Positions 36,934-48,500 of a stretch of DNA of 64,000 nt are shown here, piece by piece. The stretch's first letter is position 1. Each line of letters opens with the position of its first letter. The notes under the pieces were generated by a model. The model saw only the letters and a list, made by a program, of their open reading frames with translations. It searched no databases and had not been told where the DNA came from. A program made the position numbers and the translations under genes. Source of the stretch: Bullera alba (Eukaryota; Basidiomycota; Tremellomycetes; Tremellales; Bulleraceae). The stretch spans positions 2,170,001 to 2,234,000 of the forward strand of contig BCIX01000001.1 in NCBI GenBank assembly GCA_001600095.1, written 5' to 3'.

Positions 36934-38765
36934 ATGTCGGGCCTCCTATCAGAACGGCAGAAGGATGAGCTGTGAGTGTAGATGCAGCGTGTCTGACGAC
37001 TTGAGCGCTGATTATCGCGCCTTCCTCTCGCTTCGACGCTTGCCGTTGCCTCGATAGCCACCGAGCCATGCTGTCCTACCTCCACAACGCAGGGATGAGC
37101 TCGACATACGCGTCTTTGCGGCAGGAATCGAACATAGAGGACTTCCAGGCGGACGATCCAAAGGCGAAATGGGTGGGGTTACTGGAGAAGAAGTGGACAA
37201 GTGTGATCCGGCTGCAGAAGAAGGTATGTCGAGCCCATTCCAAGCCAGGTAATGCGCTGATCTAGGAGTATTTTGTAGATCATGGACCTAGAATCGAAGA
37301 ACGCGGCGTTGCTAGCGGAGTTATCATCACCAAATAGAGCATCATCATCTTCCTCATCCTCACAACCGTTCATACCGCGCGCTACGCCCAGACACACATT
37401 ATCATCACATCGAGGGGTCATCAACAGAGTAGCATTTCATCCTGTCTGGACAGTGCTGGCCAGTGCTAGCGACGATACGACGGTCAAGATCTGGGATTGG
37501 GAAGGGGGCGAGTTTGAGCGGACAGTCAAGGGCCATACGAAAGCAGTGAACGATGTCGAGTTTGATCCAAAGGGAAATCTGATGGGTGAGTGGGGTTCGC
37601 AGTTCCACCCGTCCTAGTCTTCGAGCTGATGCTGGCTCAGTGACTTGCTCTTCGGATCTGACGATAAAGCTCTGGGATCCAACCAATGAATACAATAATA
37701 CGAAAACGCTACATGGGCATGATCATACCGTATCGACAGTACGATTCACCCCTGACGGCGAGAGATTGATATCCGCAAGTCGGGATAAGACGATCAGGGT
37801 GTGGGAGGTCGCCAACGGGTACGTTTCGGTATAGCCATGGGCGTTACACTGGCCAGCTGTTACTCACCTGTCTTTGCAGATACTGCATACGCACATTCAC
37901 CGGTCACGCGGAATGGGTCAGGGAGGTCGTGCCCTCAGACGACGGCAGATGGTTGATATCGAGTTCGATGGATCAGGTAAGTCCTGCTACTCGCATGTCT
38001 GGCCATCAGCTGATGACGACCAGACTTCTCGCATATGGGATCTGTCGACAGGAGAGACGAAGACGGAATTACGTGGTCATGAGAATGTAGTCGAGTGTTC
38101 TGTCTTTGCGCCATCAAATACCTATTCTGCGATCAGGGAGCTCGCAGGACTAGGCGTGAGTGCTGCTTTTCACCGATTGTTGAGGTATGCTAAAATGGTG
38201 GCAGCCTGCACCGGCTAGTGATCAGCGGGCAAAGTCGCCCGGAGCATTCGCTGCGACTGGATCGAGAGACAAGGCGATCCGTATATGGGACACTCAAACG
38301 GGTCAATGTCTGCGGACGCTGGTGAGCAACTTTCCCATTACCGCTGTATTGCCTTCCCAGGAGTTACACTGAGCGTAATGGTGACGCAGATTGGACACGA
38401 CAACTGGATACACGCACTCGTCTTCCATCCTTGTGGGAAGTACCTCCTCTCGGCCTCGGACGACAAGACGGTCAAAGTGTGGGATCTGGCACAAGGCCGC
38501 TGTATCAAGACGATAGAAGCTCACGAGAGGTTTGTGACATGCATGACCTGGGGTCGGGCTTTGATTGGCGGTGCGGCGCCAGTGTCGGAAGAGGGGAAGG
38601 GTGGTGATGGTAAAGTGAATGGAGTGGCGGAACCAAGGAGGATCAATGTGATAGCAACGGGAAGTGTGGACTTCACGGTCAAGGTGAGCAGACTCTCTGG
38701 CAGTGATTTCTTGATCTGTCCATGGCTGATTGATCATTGTCTCGATTCAGATATGGACGCCGTGA
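36934..38765 (+). CDS. PAC1: LIS1/Pac1 dynein regulator (nuclear migration protein)
   Basis: About nine exons from ATG 36934 ([13 protein letters not shown]) to the tiny last exon IWTP with TGA at 38763-38765. The N-terminal LisH dimerisation motif ([20 protein letters not shown]) is followed by a short coiled coil ([17 protein letters not shown]). Seven WD40 repeats follow, for example [54 protein letters not shown] and [18 protein letters not shown], and last [14 protein letters not shown]. Lis1 binds dynein with the NudE partner at microtubule plus ends and drives nuclear migration. An insertion of about 25 Gly/Lys-rich residues sits before the last repeat, as in other basidiomycete copies. 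The WD repeats are intact. Confidence 0.94.
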
Positions 38766-39040
38766 TGGTAGCACATCAGAATCGGATCACGCCCGAGGGA
38801 CAATGGCAGGATGAGACATCTACCTGCAAACCGCATGTGCCAGGAGTAACGGATTATGACTTTATAGACGATACATGTTGTGCATGTCATGACATTCATG
38901 ACGGGCTATGGCAGGGCAAGTCTCTGGGTGTCAACGCGGCGCCACGCCGAAGTATAGTGTACATGAGTGACCGTGCAGTGTCGTCTCGTTACAAGCGTTC
39001 CGTCCCATCTTGAACTTCATATGATCTGGCATTGGAGGGC

Positions 39041-39904
39041 TTAAAGGACACCATACTGGGCGTAGATGGTCAATCGCTGCTTTGACGATCGAGCGAAGAT
39101 GACCTAAGGGACTCACTCTTGCGGTGTACTCGGCGGCCTTTTTGTCAAATGATTTACGGTCTGTTCGGTATTGATCGGCCTAGACGAGAAGGTGTCAGGC
39201 ATAGATATAGGTAACTCTTGGAAAGAACCCACTATCGAAGTCACGAGAGGATCGTCCGGGTTCGGCGTTTCCAGGAGATCGTATATCGAGGCGAGGACTA
39301 AGTGATGTCAGGTGGAGTAAATAGTGGGGCCTATGATGACATACCATGAATCATCTTGGTCGAGGGCTTCCACTGGTCCGTCTTCAGTATACCTAGGCAA
39401 AGGCTGGGGCATAACTTAGTGGTCGGCTCGTGCTGATGGGAAGCCCCAGCTGGTACTTACTTTCCGTCGTGGTCGATATTGGGGTGGTACATCTTTGTCT
39501 TGAACTTGATCTGCAGTTCCAGCTTAGTGCTGCACTCTGCTTAAGGATTCCGAATACTGGACAGCTGGATACGCACTGTAGGAGGTTTGAATGGGAACTC
39601 GAGGGAGAACTCAGAGGTCAACGTAAACTTGCCCCCATCGTAAGGTGTTCCTTTCTAGTTGGATGTCAGCCGCAGAGTTCTGCAGAACGCTCAAGCGGAG
39701 GCGGATACCCACCGGACCAGTCATGACCACTTTCCAAGATCTGACATTGTTCTCATCTGGGACGATCTCGATATGCTCCAACGGCTCGGCCATGAGCTCA
39801 TTCAGCTCCTAAACGCAAATACGGGTCAGCGCATTGTTCACGGGCATTCCAGGCGAGAAAGGGAGGGATACCTTTGCTATACGTCTTGTAGTAACGTTGG
39901 ACAT
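39041..39904 (-). CDS. Ubiquitin-conjugating enzyme E2
   Basis: About seven small exons from ATG 39902-39904 to TAA 39041-39043, near 150 residues, the size of a class I E2. It begins SNVTTRRIAKELNEL, then EIVPDENNVRSWKVVMTGP, EGTPYDGGKFTL and FPFKPPTIKFKTKMYHPNID. The active-site Cys lies in DGKICLGILKTDQWKPSTK after the HPN motif; then VLASIYDLLETPNPDDPLV and EYTARYGVL. The KPSTK after the Cys and FPFKPP recall the UBE2L3/UBE2E type, but no exact orthologue can be named. It takes ubiquitin (or a related modifier) from an E1 and hands it to an E3. Tail to tail with LIS1 (275 bp) and divergent from RPS17. Confidence 0.88.
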
Positions 39905-40370
39905 GGCTGTAGCTGTTGCTGCCTATGGGTATTGAGTTTGACGAGCTGAGTTGATTGCTGACTTGTGATTGATTGAGTATAGATACCAGTACCAAGTTGA
40001 ACCAAGCAAACGCCAGTTGTCAGCTGTGGAAAACCACGGTGATCCAAAACGTAACCTCGAACCTCCACACGTTACCAACGCGGAGTCTCCACACGGGAAT
40101 GAGATCCACGTGGCAAGCGGGACAGACTCGGCGACGGCCGCTGATCAAATAATCGTTCTCGTCGGATTTAAGAAATGCAGACTTGCCACTGGCTGAAGAT
40201 GGGCAGGATTGGACGGTGTTTTGAGCATAACGCCGAAATCTGCTTCCACCCCGCCTGGCCCGTCTACGCTCGTCGCCTGGAGGTCCGCCAGTGCTGCCTG
40301 CCTGCTGCTGATATTCAAAGTGAAGATCTGATCACTTGCTGCATCCTTCAAAACAGGTCATCTAGTCAAC
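39905..40370. other. Divergent promoter region
   Basis: About 0.47 kb between the E2 gene and RPS17. A GA/CA-rich stretch near 40020-40110 (gaacctccacacgttaccaacgcggagtctccacacgg) holds two ctccacacg copies. No TATA box; ribosomal protein genes often lack one. Confidence 0.4.
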
Positions 40371-41397
40371 ATGGTGCGTAGCGACACAAGGAGGACGGAC
40401 AGCGAGAGCGGATAGCTGACCGAAGTGTGATTATTCTCTATCGCTCTCCTCACCAACTTTCTCGCTTTCGACAAACCGCTCGAATCTATCGTCAAAACTC
40501 TGGACAATCTTGGAATGATGCTGGGACTATGCTGGACTCGCCGCTGCACCTCGGATACGGCTATCAATCATCGCACCCGCTCGGAAACGCGTTGGCATCT
40601 TAGGGTCGAGTCAGGACAAAGACAGTGAAAAGGGCTTCCCGAGTTCTCATCGAGAAGTACTACCCTCGACTTACTCTCGACTTCCAGTGAGTATCGCTAT
40701 CGCTCTGTCCAGTCGCCGTCGCCTTGTCATAGGAGGAGAGGAGAGGAGAAGCCGCGCAGGAGCTCGAGGGAAATTGGCTAGGAAGAGGCAGGAAGGACTG
40801 GACAGTCACCTCAAGATCTTTGCGAGACATGCCGTTGGAGTGGACCGTTCTTATGTGGAAGACGGATATGCTGGGAGCAACATGACACGGCGACGGGCGT
40901 TCCGGACTATCACTGGTGTCGATGGTAGCTGATCCGTCCGCTAGCACCAACAAGAGGCTCCTCGATGAGGTCGCTTCCGTCCCATCCAAGCGATTGAGGA
41001 ACAAGATCTCCGGCTGTGAGTAGGACGCTGGCGGTTCGATGGGCCTGGACTGATAAACGTCCAGTCACCACCCACTTGATGAAGCGAATCCAGAAGGGCC
41101 CAGTTAGAGGTATCTCTTTCCGACTGCAGGAGGAGGAGCGAGAGAGGAAGGACCAGTGAGTGCCGCTGCTACTCGTACCGCCTCACCCTGTACCCTCGCT
41201 GACATGCCTTTAGATACGTCCCAGACGTGTCTGCCCTCGCCGCCGATGCCGATGCGCCAACCGAGGTCGACGCCGAGACCAAGGACCTGCTCAAATCCCT
41301 CGGCTTCGACTCTCTGCCCGTTTCCGTCACCAACGTCACTTCCTTCGCCCCAAGAGAGAGGAAAGGAAGATACGTTCCAGGTGCTGGCCGATCTTAA
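40371..41397 (+). CDS. RPS17: 40S ribosomal protein eS17
   Basis: Five exons; the first is just the ATG codon at 40371-40373, followed by a GTGCGT intron, as in many fungal ribosomal protein genes. The joined protein reads [80 protein letters not shown], then [12 protein letters not shown] and ends [13 protein letters not shown] at TAA 41395-41397; about 145 residues. This is a full-length, strongly conserved eS17. It binds the head of the 40S subunit. A presumed early-intron control is inferred from the gene form only. Confidence 0.95.
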
Positions 41398-41876
41398 ACT
41401 GCCAAGATGGCTTAGGATTCGGTGCGGGATGGGAGAAGAGGGGGCTTTATGTATATTCCAGAGATGGATATGATATGACCAACGGAGTTGCGAGATGGCG
41501 CCAGGGTGTCTTGGGGGTCGTGCCGCATGCGGGTCTGAGCCTGGATTGCGTATGGCTCTGTGCGATCTATGCGATACTCGATCATCGGGATTCAAACTCG
41601 AGTCTTCGACATTTGAACCGCAATCACGCCGAAGCCCTGGCTTTGAAGAGTGTGATCCGTTTGCGTTCTTCTGGGATACATGTCGTTGCAGTCGTTATAT
41701 TATACAATGGCCACAGCAGGGCTAATGAGCAACGCCCTCTGCTCTCAGATCGAATTGCTTCTCCAGCCTAGGATCTTGCCTCAGTCTTTCCCGATCTCTA
41801 CTCCCAAGCTTTCTTCGCCCTGTTCCGCTTTGTCTATAACACCCATTAGCTCAGCATGCGATATGACCCTATGACC
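41398..41876. other. Convergent 3' region
   Basis: About 0.48 kb between the ends of RPS17 (plus) and the small basic gene (minus). It ends in three near-perfect copies of atgaccct that run into the stop codon of the minus-strand gene. No gene recognised. Confidence 0.4.
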
Positions 41877-42197
41877 CTATGACCTTAAACCCACCTTTCG
41901 CTCTTCTCGCTCTCTGACCCTCTCTTCTAGCTTGCTGCTCCTCTCCAAAGCTTTCTCTTTGCCCTCCTCAAGTCTCTTATTCTGTTTCCGACTGGCCGAC
42001 TTCTTCTTCTTCTTCGACGCGTCTACGCTGCCAGAGGACGAGTTGATCATGGTCGCTGGCAGCCTCTTGTTCTTGGCGAGCTTTGTTGCGAGCGGATTAC
42101 TGGCGGGTGTGCTCTTGTTCTTCACGGCGGGGACGGCGTTGCTGGCTCCAGCGGCAGCCGGAGTGGTGGAAGACGAGGCCATGGCGTTGGAGCTCAT
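41877..42197 (-). CDS. Small basic coiled-coil protein of unknown function
   Basis: A single uninterrupted frame of 106 codons with a real ATG (42195-42197) and TAG stop (41877-41879). The N-terminal half is Ala/Ser/Thr-rich and likely disordered. Then come a Lys-rich patch (DASKKKKKSASRKQNKR), which could be a nuclear or nucleolar signal, and a charged helix (EKALERSSKLEERVREREER). Such short basic proteins are often ribosome-assembly factors, but no family is recognised, so this is only a guess. The lack of introns is unusual in this window. Confidence 0.6.
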   Translation of the reverse strand: MSSNAMASSSTTPAAAGASNAVPAVKNKSTPASNPLATKLAKNKRLPATMINSSSGSVDASKKKKKSASRKQNKRLEEGKEKALERSSKLEERVREREERKVGLRS

Positions 42198-42489
42198 GCT
42201 GAGGGACGATGCGATTCGTACAGGCTGGTTGCTGTGAGATGAACCGGCGATCTATGAGCAGAGTATCTATTTGGGCGATGATGGACGGACTTGATGGAAT
42301 ATTGCGCTGATCGCTCTCGCAAAATTCTGATTCCGCTCATCAGTCGTTTGTTGACAAGCTGTTAGCCGGAGAAGGCTTTCTCCAGCAACACCTCACGGCC
42401 TCACGGCTGATGCTCATTGCTCAATGGATCTCGACATGACATCGCGCAAGACTTGACGTCCTAATCATAGTGTACAGCACTCAGAAGGT
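42198..42489. other. Short intergenic region
   Basis: Promoter of the small basic gene and 3' end of the dehydratase gene, both on the minus strand. A partly self-complementary segment, ggagaaggctttctcc (about 42367-42382), may form a hairpin. No gene. Confidence 0.35.
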
Positions 42490-43352
42490 CTACATCTCCC
42501 TCGCCTCATGGGCCAGCTGCTGCAGCTGTGTCGGCGTATACAGCTCCTCCAATTTTTCCGCCAAGTTAAGATCCTTCCTAGTCACTCCGGGCTGCATGAC
42601 CTTCTTCCTCACCTCCGAGCGCTTATCTACGCCTTGATACGACACTGTTGGGAGCGCGTCACCGGTATTATCTCTTGGGGTCTCCTCAACATCGCTTGTT
42701 GCGGAGCTGTTTAGCAGTGGTAGTGGAGTATGCGTGTGCGTGCCGATATGGAAAATGTAGCCTGCACTAGGGGAGAAGCGGCCGACTGATCGGGTATTGG
42801 GCATAGAGGATGGATAGTCTGCTGCAGGACAGATACATATGGTCGGATGATGCTGAAAGGTTGCGTTGATCAGTACAATCCCCTCGGTTCATTTAACCGG
42901 ACAGCACGGTGCAGCTGCTCTGAATCAAGATTGCGGATCATGCTCACATCTTGATCTTTGATCGCTTCCATCGCGACATCTGCAAACGCCCGAAGTGCGT
43001 CCCAACCCTCGGTCCCAGACTTGAATCCAAATTCCCGGACCAGCTGTCTGCCCTGCATGTCATCCGCATCCTCCACCAGCTTGCCCTCCTCGTACCGCAG
43101 CACTGGCAACGAGCTTGGAAGAGGAGCTATTCCCCATCCAGCGGTTTTCAACGGTGCAAACGATTTCTTGAACTGTTGGATTCCGACATAGCGATATGGC
43201 GAGACCTTGGCTGGTCCTCTGGCCGGGGCATGGTCTGGTGAAGATGTGGTCGAGTTGTATCGATACCTCGAAGCCGTATTCGCTTTAGTTACCGTGCGAC
43301 AAAGGCATCGCACACCAGCTTTTCGACTCATGGGACCCGCTATCACGAGCAT
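42490..43352 (-). CDS. Pterin-4a-carbinolamine dehydratase, probably mitochondrial
   Basis: Two frames that look like separate genes join through an intron (GTGAGC after GAT near 42945, CTTTCAG acceptor near 42855). Exon 1 has a basic, Arg/Ser-rich start (SRKAGVRCLCRTVTKANTAS), like a mitochondrial presequence, then LKTAGWGIAPLP and LVREFGFKSGTEGWDALRAF, ADVAMEAIKDQD. Exon 2 begins at once with HHPTICIC, the catalytic His-His-Pro of the family; then GYIFHIGTHTHTPLP with the third His, and finally PGVTRKDLNLAEKLEELY, the usual C-terminal helix. The family dehydrates 4a-hydroxytetrahydropterin or acts as a DCoH-type cofactor. About 45 extra residues lie between the THTHTPL block and the last helix. 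Start at 43352, with another Met seven residues later. Confidence 0.8.
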
Positions 43353-43773
43353 TTCTCCCGATACGATGTACTCTGGCGAGATTCCATCTGACCGGCCTGC
43401 CTGACGAAGTCGTCCTGTACGTGCAATAGCCGAAGACTATGTGCAACCTGCTCATCTATCTGAAGCTCGCACGCTCGAGGCCTCGAGCCTCGGGCCGCGA
43501 AATCTCATCTTCATGAAACAAGCTCTGGCCACGTGGCGTGACTTGAAGTTGCCGATCACTACGTCATCCTTCGTAATTCGTTTGCTCTGAATCCGGTTAC
43601 TCGCCATGATGACGGTTCCGTTTCGGTTCCAGCCAGTCAGAACGAGCGTGCGTCCCAGCCAGAGTCATAGGGTATATTAAGTCTTAGAGCATCCTCTTCA
43701 GCACGGCTTACCACTTTTCGTATCCATCTGCAGTCCCGATAACCACCACTACAACACCAACACTCTCAGCACA
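43353..43773. other. Divergent promoter region
   Basis: About 0.42 kb between the dehydratase gene and the mitochondrial protein gene. It has a run of nested repeats (cacgctcgaggcctcgagcctcgggcc, about 43468-43495) and a TATA-like box near 43673. Confidence 0.4.
43673..43680 (+). promoter_or_regulatory. TATA-like box
   Basis: TATATTAA about 95 bp upstream of ATG 43774, the same spacing as the TATA-like box of the cyclase gene at the left edge. Assigned on sequence and position only. Confidence 0.4.
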
Positions 43774-45118
43774 ATGTTCAGACCAACCGTTGCCAGATCC
43801 ATCGCTGCCCCAGTTAGAGGCGCTGCCCTCGTGAGTCTTGCGCGAAGAACTGCTACGAGCATTCACGTGGCTGACGCGTCTTGTCTATAGCAGAGGACCG
43901 CTGCTCGATCCGTTCGACAGGAGATCCCCTCGTTCCGAAATGCCTCGATGAGGGGATATGCCACGCAGCCCTCGGCCGGCGGTGAGGGCGGTATTGGAAA
44001 TAGACACACCATCATCATTCTTTCCGCCCTCGGACTGATTGGTGCCGGTGGTTACTACCTCCTCAAGCCAGTCGCCGACGTTGCTAGCTCGGCCAAGACT
44101 GTCATTGACACTGCTTCGAGCGGTGCCTCCGTTGCTGTGAGTAAAGGTGTCTTGCCGGGACGAACACTGCTGACTGACCTGTGCCTATAGTCGAGCCAGG
44201 TTGAAGACTTGGTCAAATCATTCCTGCCACCTGGAGCCTTTGCGCTATACAGCGTCGTCGCCTCGCAATCCGGTGGTATCGGCGGCTTCCTCTCCAACTT
44301 GAAGGATAAGGACCTCCAGGGCGTCATTGACGAAGTCAAGAAGGCCGGAAACGAGGATGTTACGAGGATAGCCGAGAAGGTCGAGAAGAAGGTCAAGGAG
44401 GCCAAGGGACAAGTGTCCAAGGTCGACTGGAAGGGTCTTATCCAGGAGCTCAAGACTGAGTTGCCCAAAGACAAGCAGCAGATGATCGACGTGAGTGACA
44501 CGCCCATTTCCTTCAAGTGGTCCAGCAATTGACGACAAGCTGTAGAGTCTCATTGGCCAGATCCCAGACAAGGCCGACTTTGACAAGTACTTTGCCAAAG
44601 CTAAAGAGGCCGGTGGAGAGCAGCTGAAGGAGGCTGAGAAGGCCGCCAACAAGATTTGGGCCCAGGTTGAGAAGGCCAAGAAGGACGGCAAGGGACAGGC
44701 GAACGCCCTTCTCGCCGGTCTGAAGAGCTGTGAGTACTGGGTCTGGTAGATCGGAGGGGATTTCACTGACTCAGGACCTTAGCTGCTCCCAACGACCTCG
44801 ACGATCTCGTCAAGCAGGTCAAGCAGACCGCCAAGAATGCCGGTCTGCCAGCCGATGCTATTGAGAGCTGGTTGAAGAACAAGGCCGACGAGAAGAACAT
44901 TGACCCAGAGCACCTCGTGAGTTGACACCCTCTTCTCGTCGTCGGATTCACTCTAATAATGATGCCAGGCCCAGCAAGTCCAGGACAAGGTCCAGACCGC
45001 TGTTAAATTCCTCCCATCCGACCCCAAAGACCTGGTCAAGCAGGTCGAGCAGATCAGCCCAAGTTTGGCCAAGCTTCTCCAGCAGGCTTTGGAGCAGGCT
45101 GATGCCATCAAGAAGTAA
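43774..45118 (+). CDS. Putative mitochondrial inner-membrane protein with amphipathic helices
   Basis: Six exons from ATG 43774 to TAA 45116-45118, about 345 residues. The N-terminus FRPTVARSIAAPVRGAAL and then QRTAARSVRQ is Arg/Ala-rich without acidic residues, a typical mitochondrial presequence. One membrane segment follows (TIIILSALGLIGAGGYYLL). The rest is made of Lys/Glu/Ala helices (DVTRIAEKVEKKVKEAKGQV, FDKYFAKAKEAGGEQLKEAE), LEA- or apolipoprotein-like, ending QALEQADAIKK. Codon use is strongly biased to C-ending codons, as in highly expressed genes. No named family is recognised. A role in inner-membrane shape or stress protection would be a guess. Confidence 0.75.
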
Positions 45119-45556
45119 AGCGCTGGGGTTAGGGGGTTCAGAGGAGCAGAATAGCATATGTGACTTGTATTACCAACAAACAGAAAGAAGCTGGATATAT
45201 ACCATGCAGATAATATAACAGCCCTTGGGTGATCGGCAGTGTGATACTATCCTAGCTACATGGATGGAGCGGAGACAGCAGGCTTGCTGTGATGCTCGTG
45301 GATATGGCTTGACAGCTCGGGCAAGCTGGGAACCGACGAGACGGGTTTGATGATTGGGATCGAACAGAGAACTGCTGCTCATATGTTCGGGAACGATATG
45401 CTACATATTCGATGCTCTATCTATGACAGTGGGACAAGCCCATAAATGTCCGTTGGTTGTTATGATTTGTAATGGATGTAAACTGCTGATTGTCTCTATC
45501 ATCCTCCTCCTTCTCTTCTCTCTCTTCAACGCCCCACCCTTTCCTCCTTCTCCCGA
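45119..45556. other. Convergent 3' region
   Basis: About 0.44 kb between two stop codons. AT-richer near 45160-45215 (a possible polyadenylation region) and pyrimidine-rich near 45495-45555. No gene recognised. Confidence 0.4.
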
Positions 45557-48500
45557 TCAGAAGGAGAAGATACCTGATCCTCTCTTCCTGCCTCCGCCGA
45601 ACGGATGCGTCACGACTGCCGACACGAACAGGCCGACCGTGAGGCCGATAGCCACAGAGACGAGCTGTTGAGCGACCTGGAATCCACCCGCCCACGCATC
45701 GGCTTCTCCCGCAGCGGTGGATTGAGCAAAGCTAGGGTACGTGTCAGCACATCTGACTTGTATCGGGGATAGGCAAAGGGCCAAGAAGACTCACTTGAAA
45801 ATACCACCGTTACCCAGACCAGAAGGCAGCTGGAACAAAATACCGACCACAGTTACTGGGAAACTAGATCCGTTGGAGAATCGACCGTAGATGTTACCCA
45901 GGGTACCAACGACGAAGGAACCAATTGCAGAGGTCATGTCGGATCGATTGGGGAATGCCTTTTGACTGAACTTGTTCGAAGCCCATCCGCCACATGCTAT
46001 CAGTACCATGACCGGCAACTCCTTTGCGAAGAGTGGCTGTTGATTTCGCAAAGACATGAAGAATGAGAAGCCTGGCGCGCAGAGGATCCACCATAGACCA
46101 CTAGGCGTCTGCTGGTACCATGGGGCATTGCTGTGGGTGTAGTAGCATGTCGAGTCGGCGGGGTTGAGAATCTGTTGACCAGTGAATTTCCGGTAGAATT
46201 CTCCTCCGATCGAAACTCCGAATCCCAGGAACAGGGAGTAGATGACACCTGAGGACAATCATTAGCGAGTTATTTGAATGCAGAGCTTGACGGACTCACT
46301 GTATCCGATCCTGACAGACCCAGCAGTGATATTTCTCGATGCAAGCTCGAGGGCACCAGTCAAGACAATGTATCCCTATCCACTTGGTCAGAATTGCGAC
46401 AACATCACTGGAGTAGCTCGACTCACAGGAAGGATCAACACCACACCACCAGACACCAGAGCAGTGTAGCAGAAGTGACCTGTAGACGCCAAAGCAGCAG
46501 CGATGAAAGAGACCAGGGTGGCAATGACAATCTCAAAGACGTTGCTGAACATGTCGTTCCTCGCGGAGAGCATTTGGATCGCAACCAACAGCATACCAAG
46601 AGGCATAGAAGCCAGAGCGTCGATGAAAGATCCGTTGAAACCAATGACACAGATGAAAGCCGAACAGAAGGCGCCAATGATCAAAGTCTGCCACCAGTTG
46701 TAGTACACGGGTGTCGTCATCAGGATGTCGAGGTCCTTGGAGGCTTGTTCGACGCTCATCTTGTCGTGCACCACGTTCCAGTAGAGATTGTGCGTGGCGA
46801 GGAGTTTACCCAAGTCGAGACCGGTGGCCTGTTTCAAGAATTTCGTCTCAGAAGTGTGCGTGGCGTCGTCACCGAAAGAGATGAGGATGGTGCCGGGCAG
46901 GTAGACGACTTGAGCGTTGAGCTCGAGCACCTTGGCCGTAGCTTGGATCTGAGTCTCAAGACGGTGTGAGGGCGATCCGAACATCATCAAAGCTCGGGCG
47001 AGCTTCATCAGGAACTGCTGTCGGGATAAGATCGCAGCGACATGTTGAATAATCTATAGCGGTCGTTTAGTACTTGAGTTGGCATGAAATGGACCCTTCT
47101 ACTCACGAAAATCTCTTGCTTCTTCCTCGCTTCTCTTGCCTTCTTTCGTCGCTTCTTCTCCGACTCCCACTCTTTCCGCCTTCGCTCATCCTCCGTGAGC
47201 GGCCTGGTGAAGTAATCGGACAATGGCTTCTCCGGTGGGGTGGTGACCAGTGGCGTCTTTCCACCCGATCTGACCCATTTCTCGGCGTTCATGACCGCTT
47301 GACCTCCCTGCTTGAGTGCCGCTCCGGGGAGTTTGTGCAAACTGTCGAGGTTGATATGCTTGGGCCTCTTCTCCTTCTTGACTGAATCCCCAAGGCCGTT
47401 CAACGTGTCGGTTCTGGAAGTCGTTCTCATCGAGTAAACGTCGTCGTGAGATAAGTTCTTCTTCAATGGTCTGTCGGTATCTGGAGACCCATTGCCTGAG
47501 ACAGCGGTGGAAGAGTGGATCGAACCGGGTCTAGATCCAGCTCGAGATGACGGCCTCGAGACGTGAGGTGGCCTCCACGGTTGAGCCTTGAGCGCAGCAT
47601 TGGAGTCAGGCAGCTCGAATCGGTTCAACTGGAATCCAGGTCGTTTGGCGGCAGGAGCCAATGCCGATGCCACAGGGGTAGCCACTCCGGACAAGTTTGC
47701 TGTGTTCTGCAGTAATGCACCGAACACACCAGCGCCGGATCTGGCGGCTTTGGGTCGGTCCGCGTCATCGATTTGCTCCCTAGTCCTCCGGATGAAACCC
47801 ATGATTCCGGTCGCGTTCTGATGCTGACCCTCCTCGTAGCGGTTGACAAGAGAAGTAGTGGATTTCGAGTGGTGGCGTGTACCGAGCGACCTGGCCTCGA
47901 TTGTCTCGAGAGGTACTCGTTCTTCACCCTCGATGAGGCCGTCACCAATGTTCGAGGGTTGGACTGGCTCTTCTTCGGGAATGACGCTCTTGCGTCCGGC
48001 GACCCAAGCAGCGGTGCCTCGTCGCGAGCTCGAGTTGTTGAAGGCCGCCCTTCGCCTGTCGTCCTCGCCGTCCGAGTAGCCGTCGTCAGAGCTAGGTCGG
48101 GAAGAAGCCGCGGAAGTAGCACCAGACTCGTTGCCTCCTCCATTCTGCTGACCGTACAGCGCAAGTAGCGAGGAGAGTACCGAAGCACCGCCCATCCCAC
48201 CTTCTGGAAGTCCACCGCCACCACCGATCGGCCTGTGGCTTGGATTGTGAAAGTCGGCATCTTCATCGTCGGGAGCCGGGTACCTCGCCGCGAAAGCGTC
48301 GTGATGATCTCGTTCCTTGTTATGGAAGTGGTGATGGCCGGTTTTCTCGGGATCGTTGCTGTTCTCGCTTTGGCGTTGTTGACCATTTCCTCCAAAGGCT
48401 TTCGACACTGCTCCGGCGCCCTTGACCCGTCTCCTGAGAACACCCCATTTGCCGGTATGAGCTCTGACTAGGTTCTTTGCTGCATCATGATGGTCTCCGT

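Noticed and set aside
42490..43352. Two separate small genes.
   Set aside because: Splicing links them into one pterin dehydratase with all three catalytic His.
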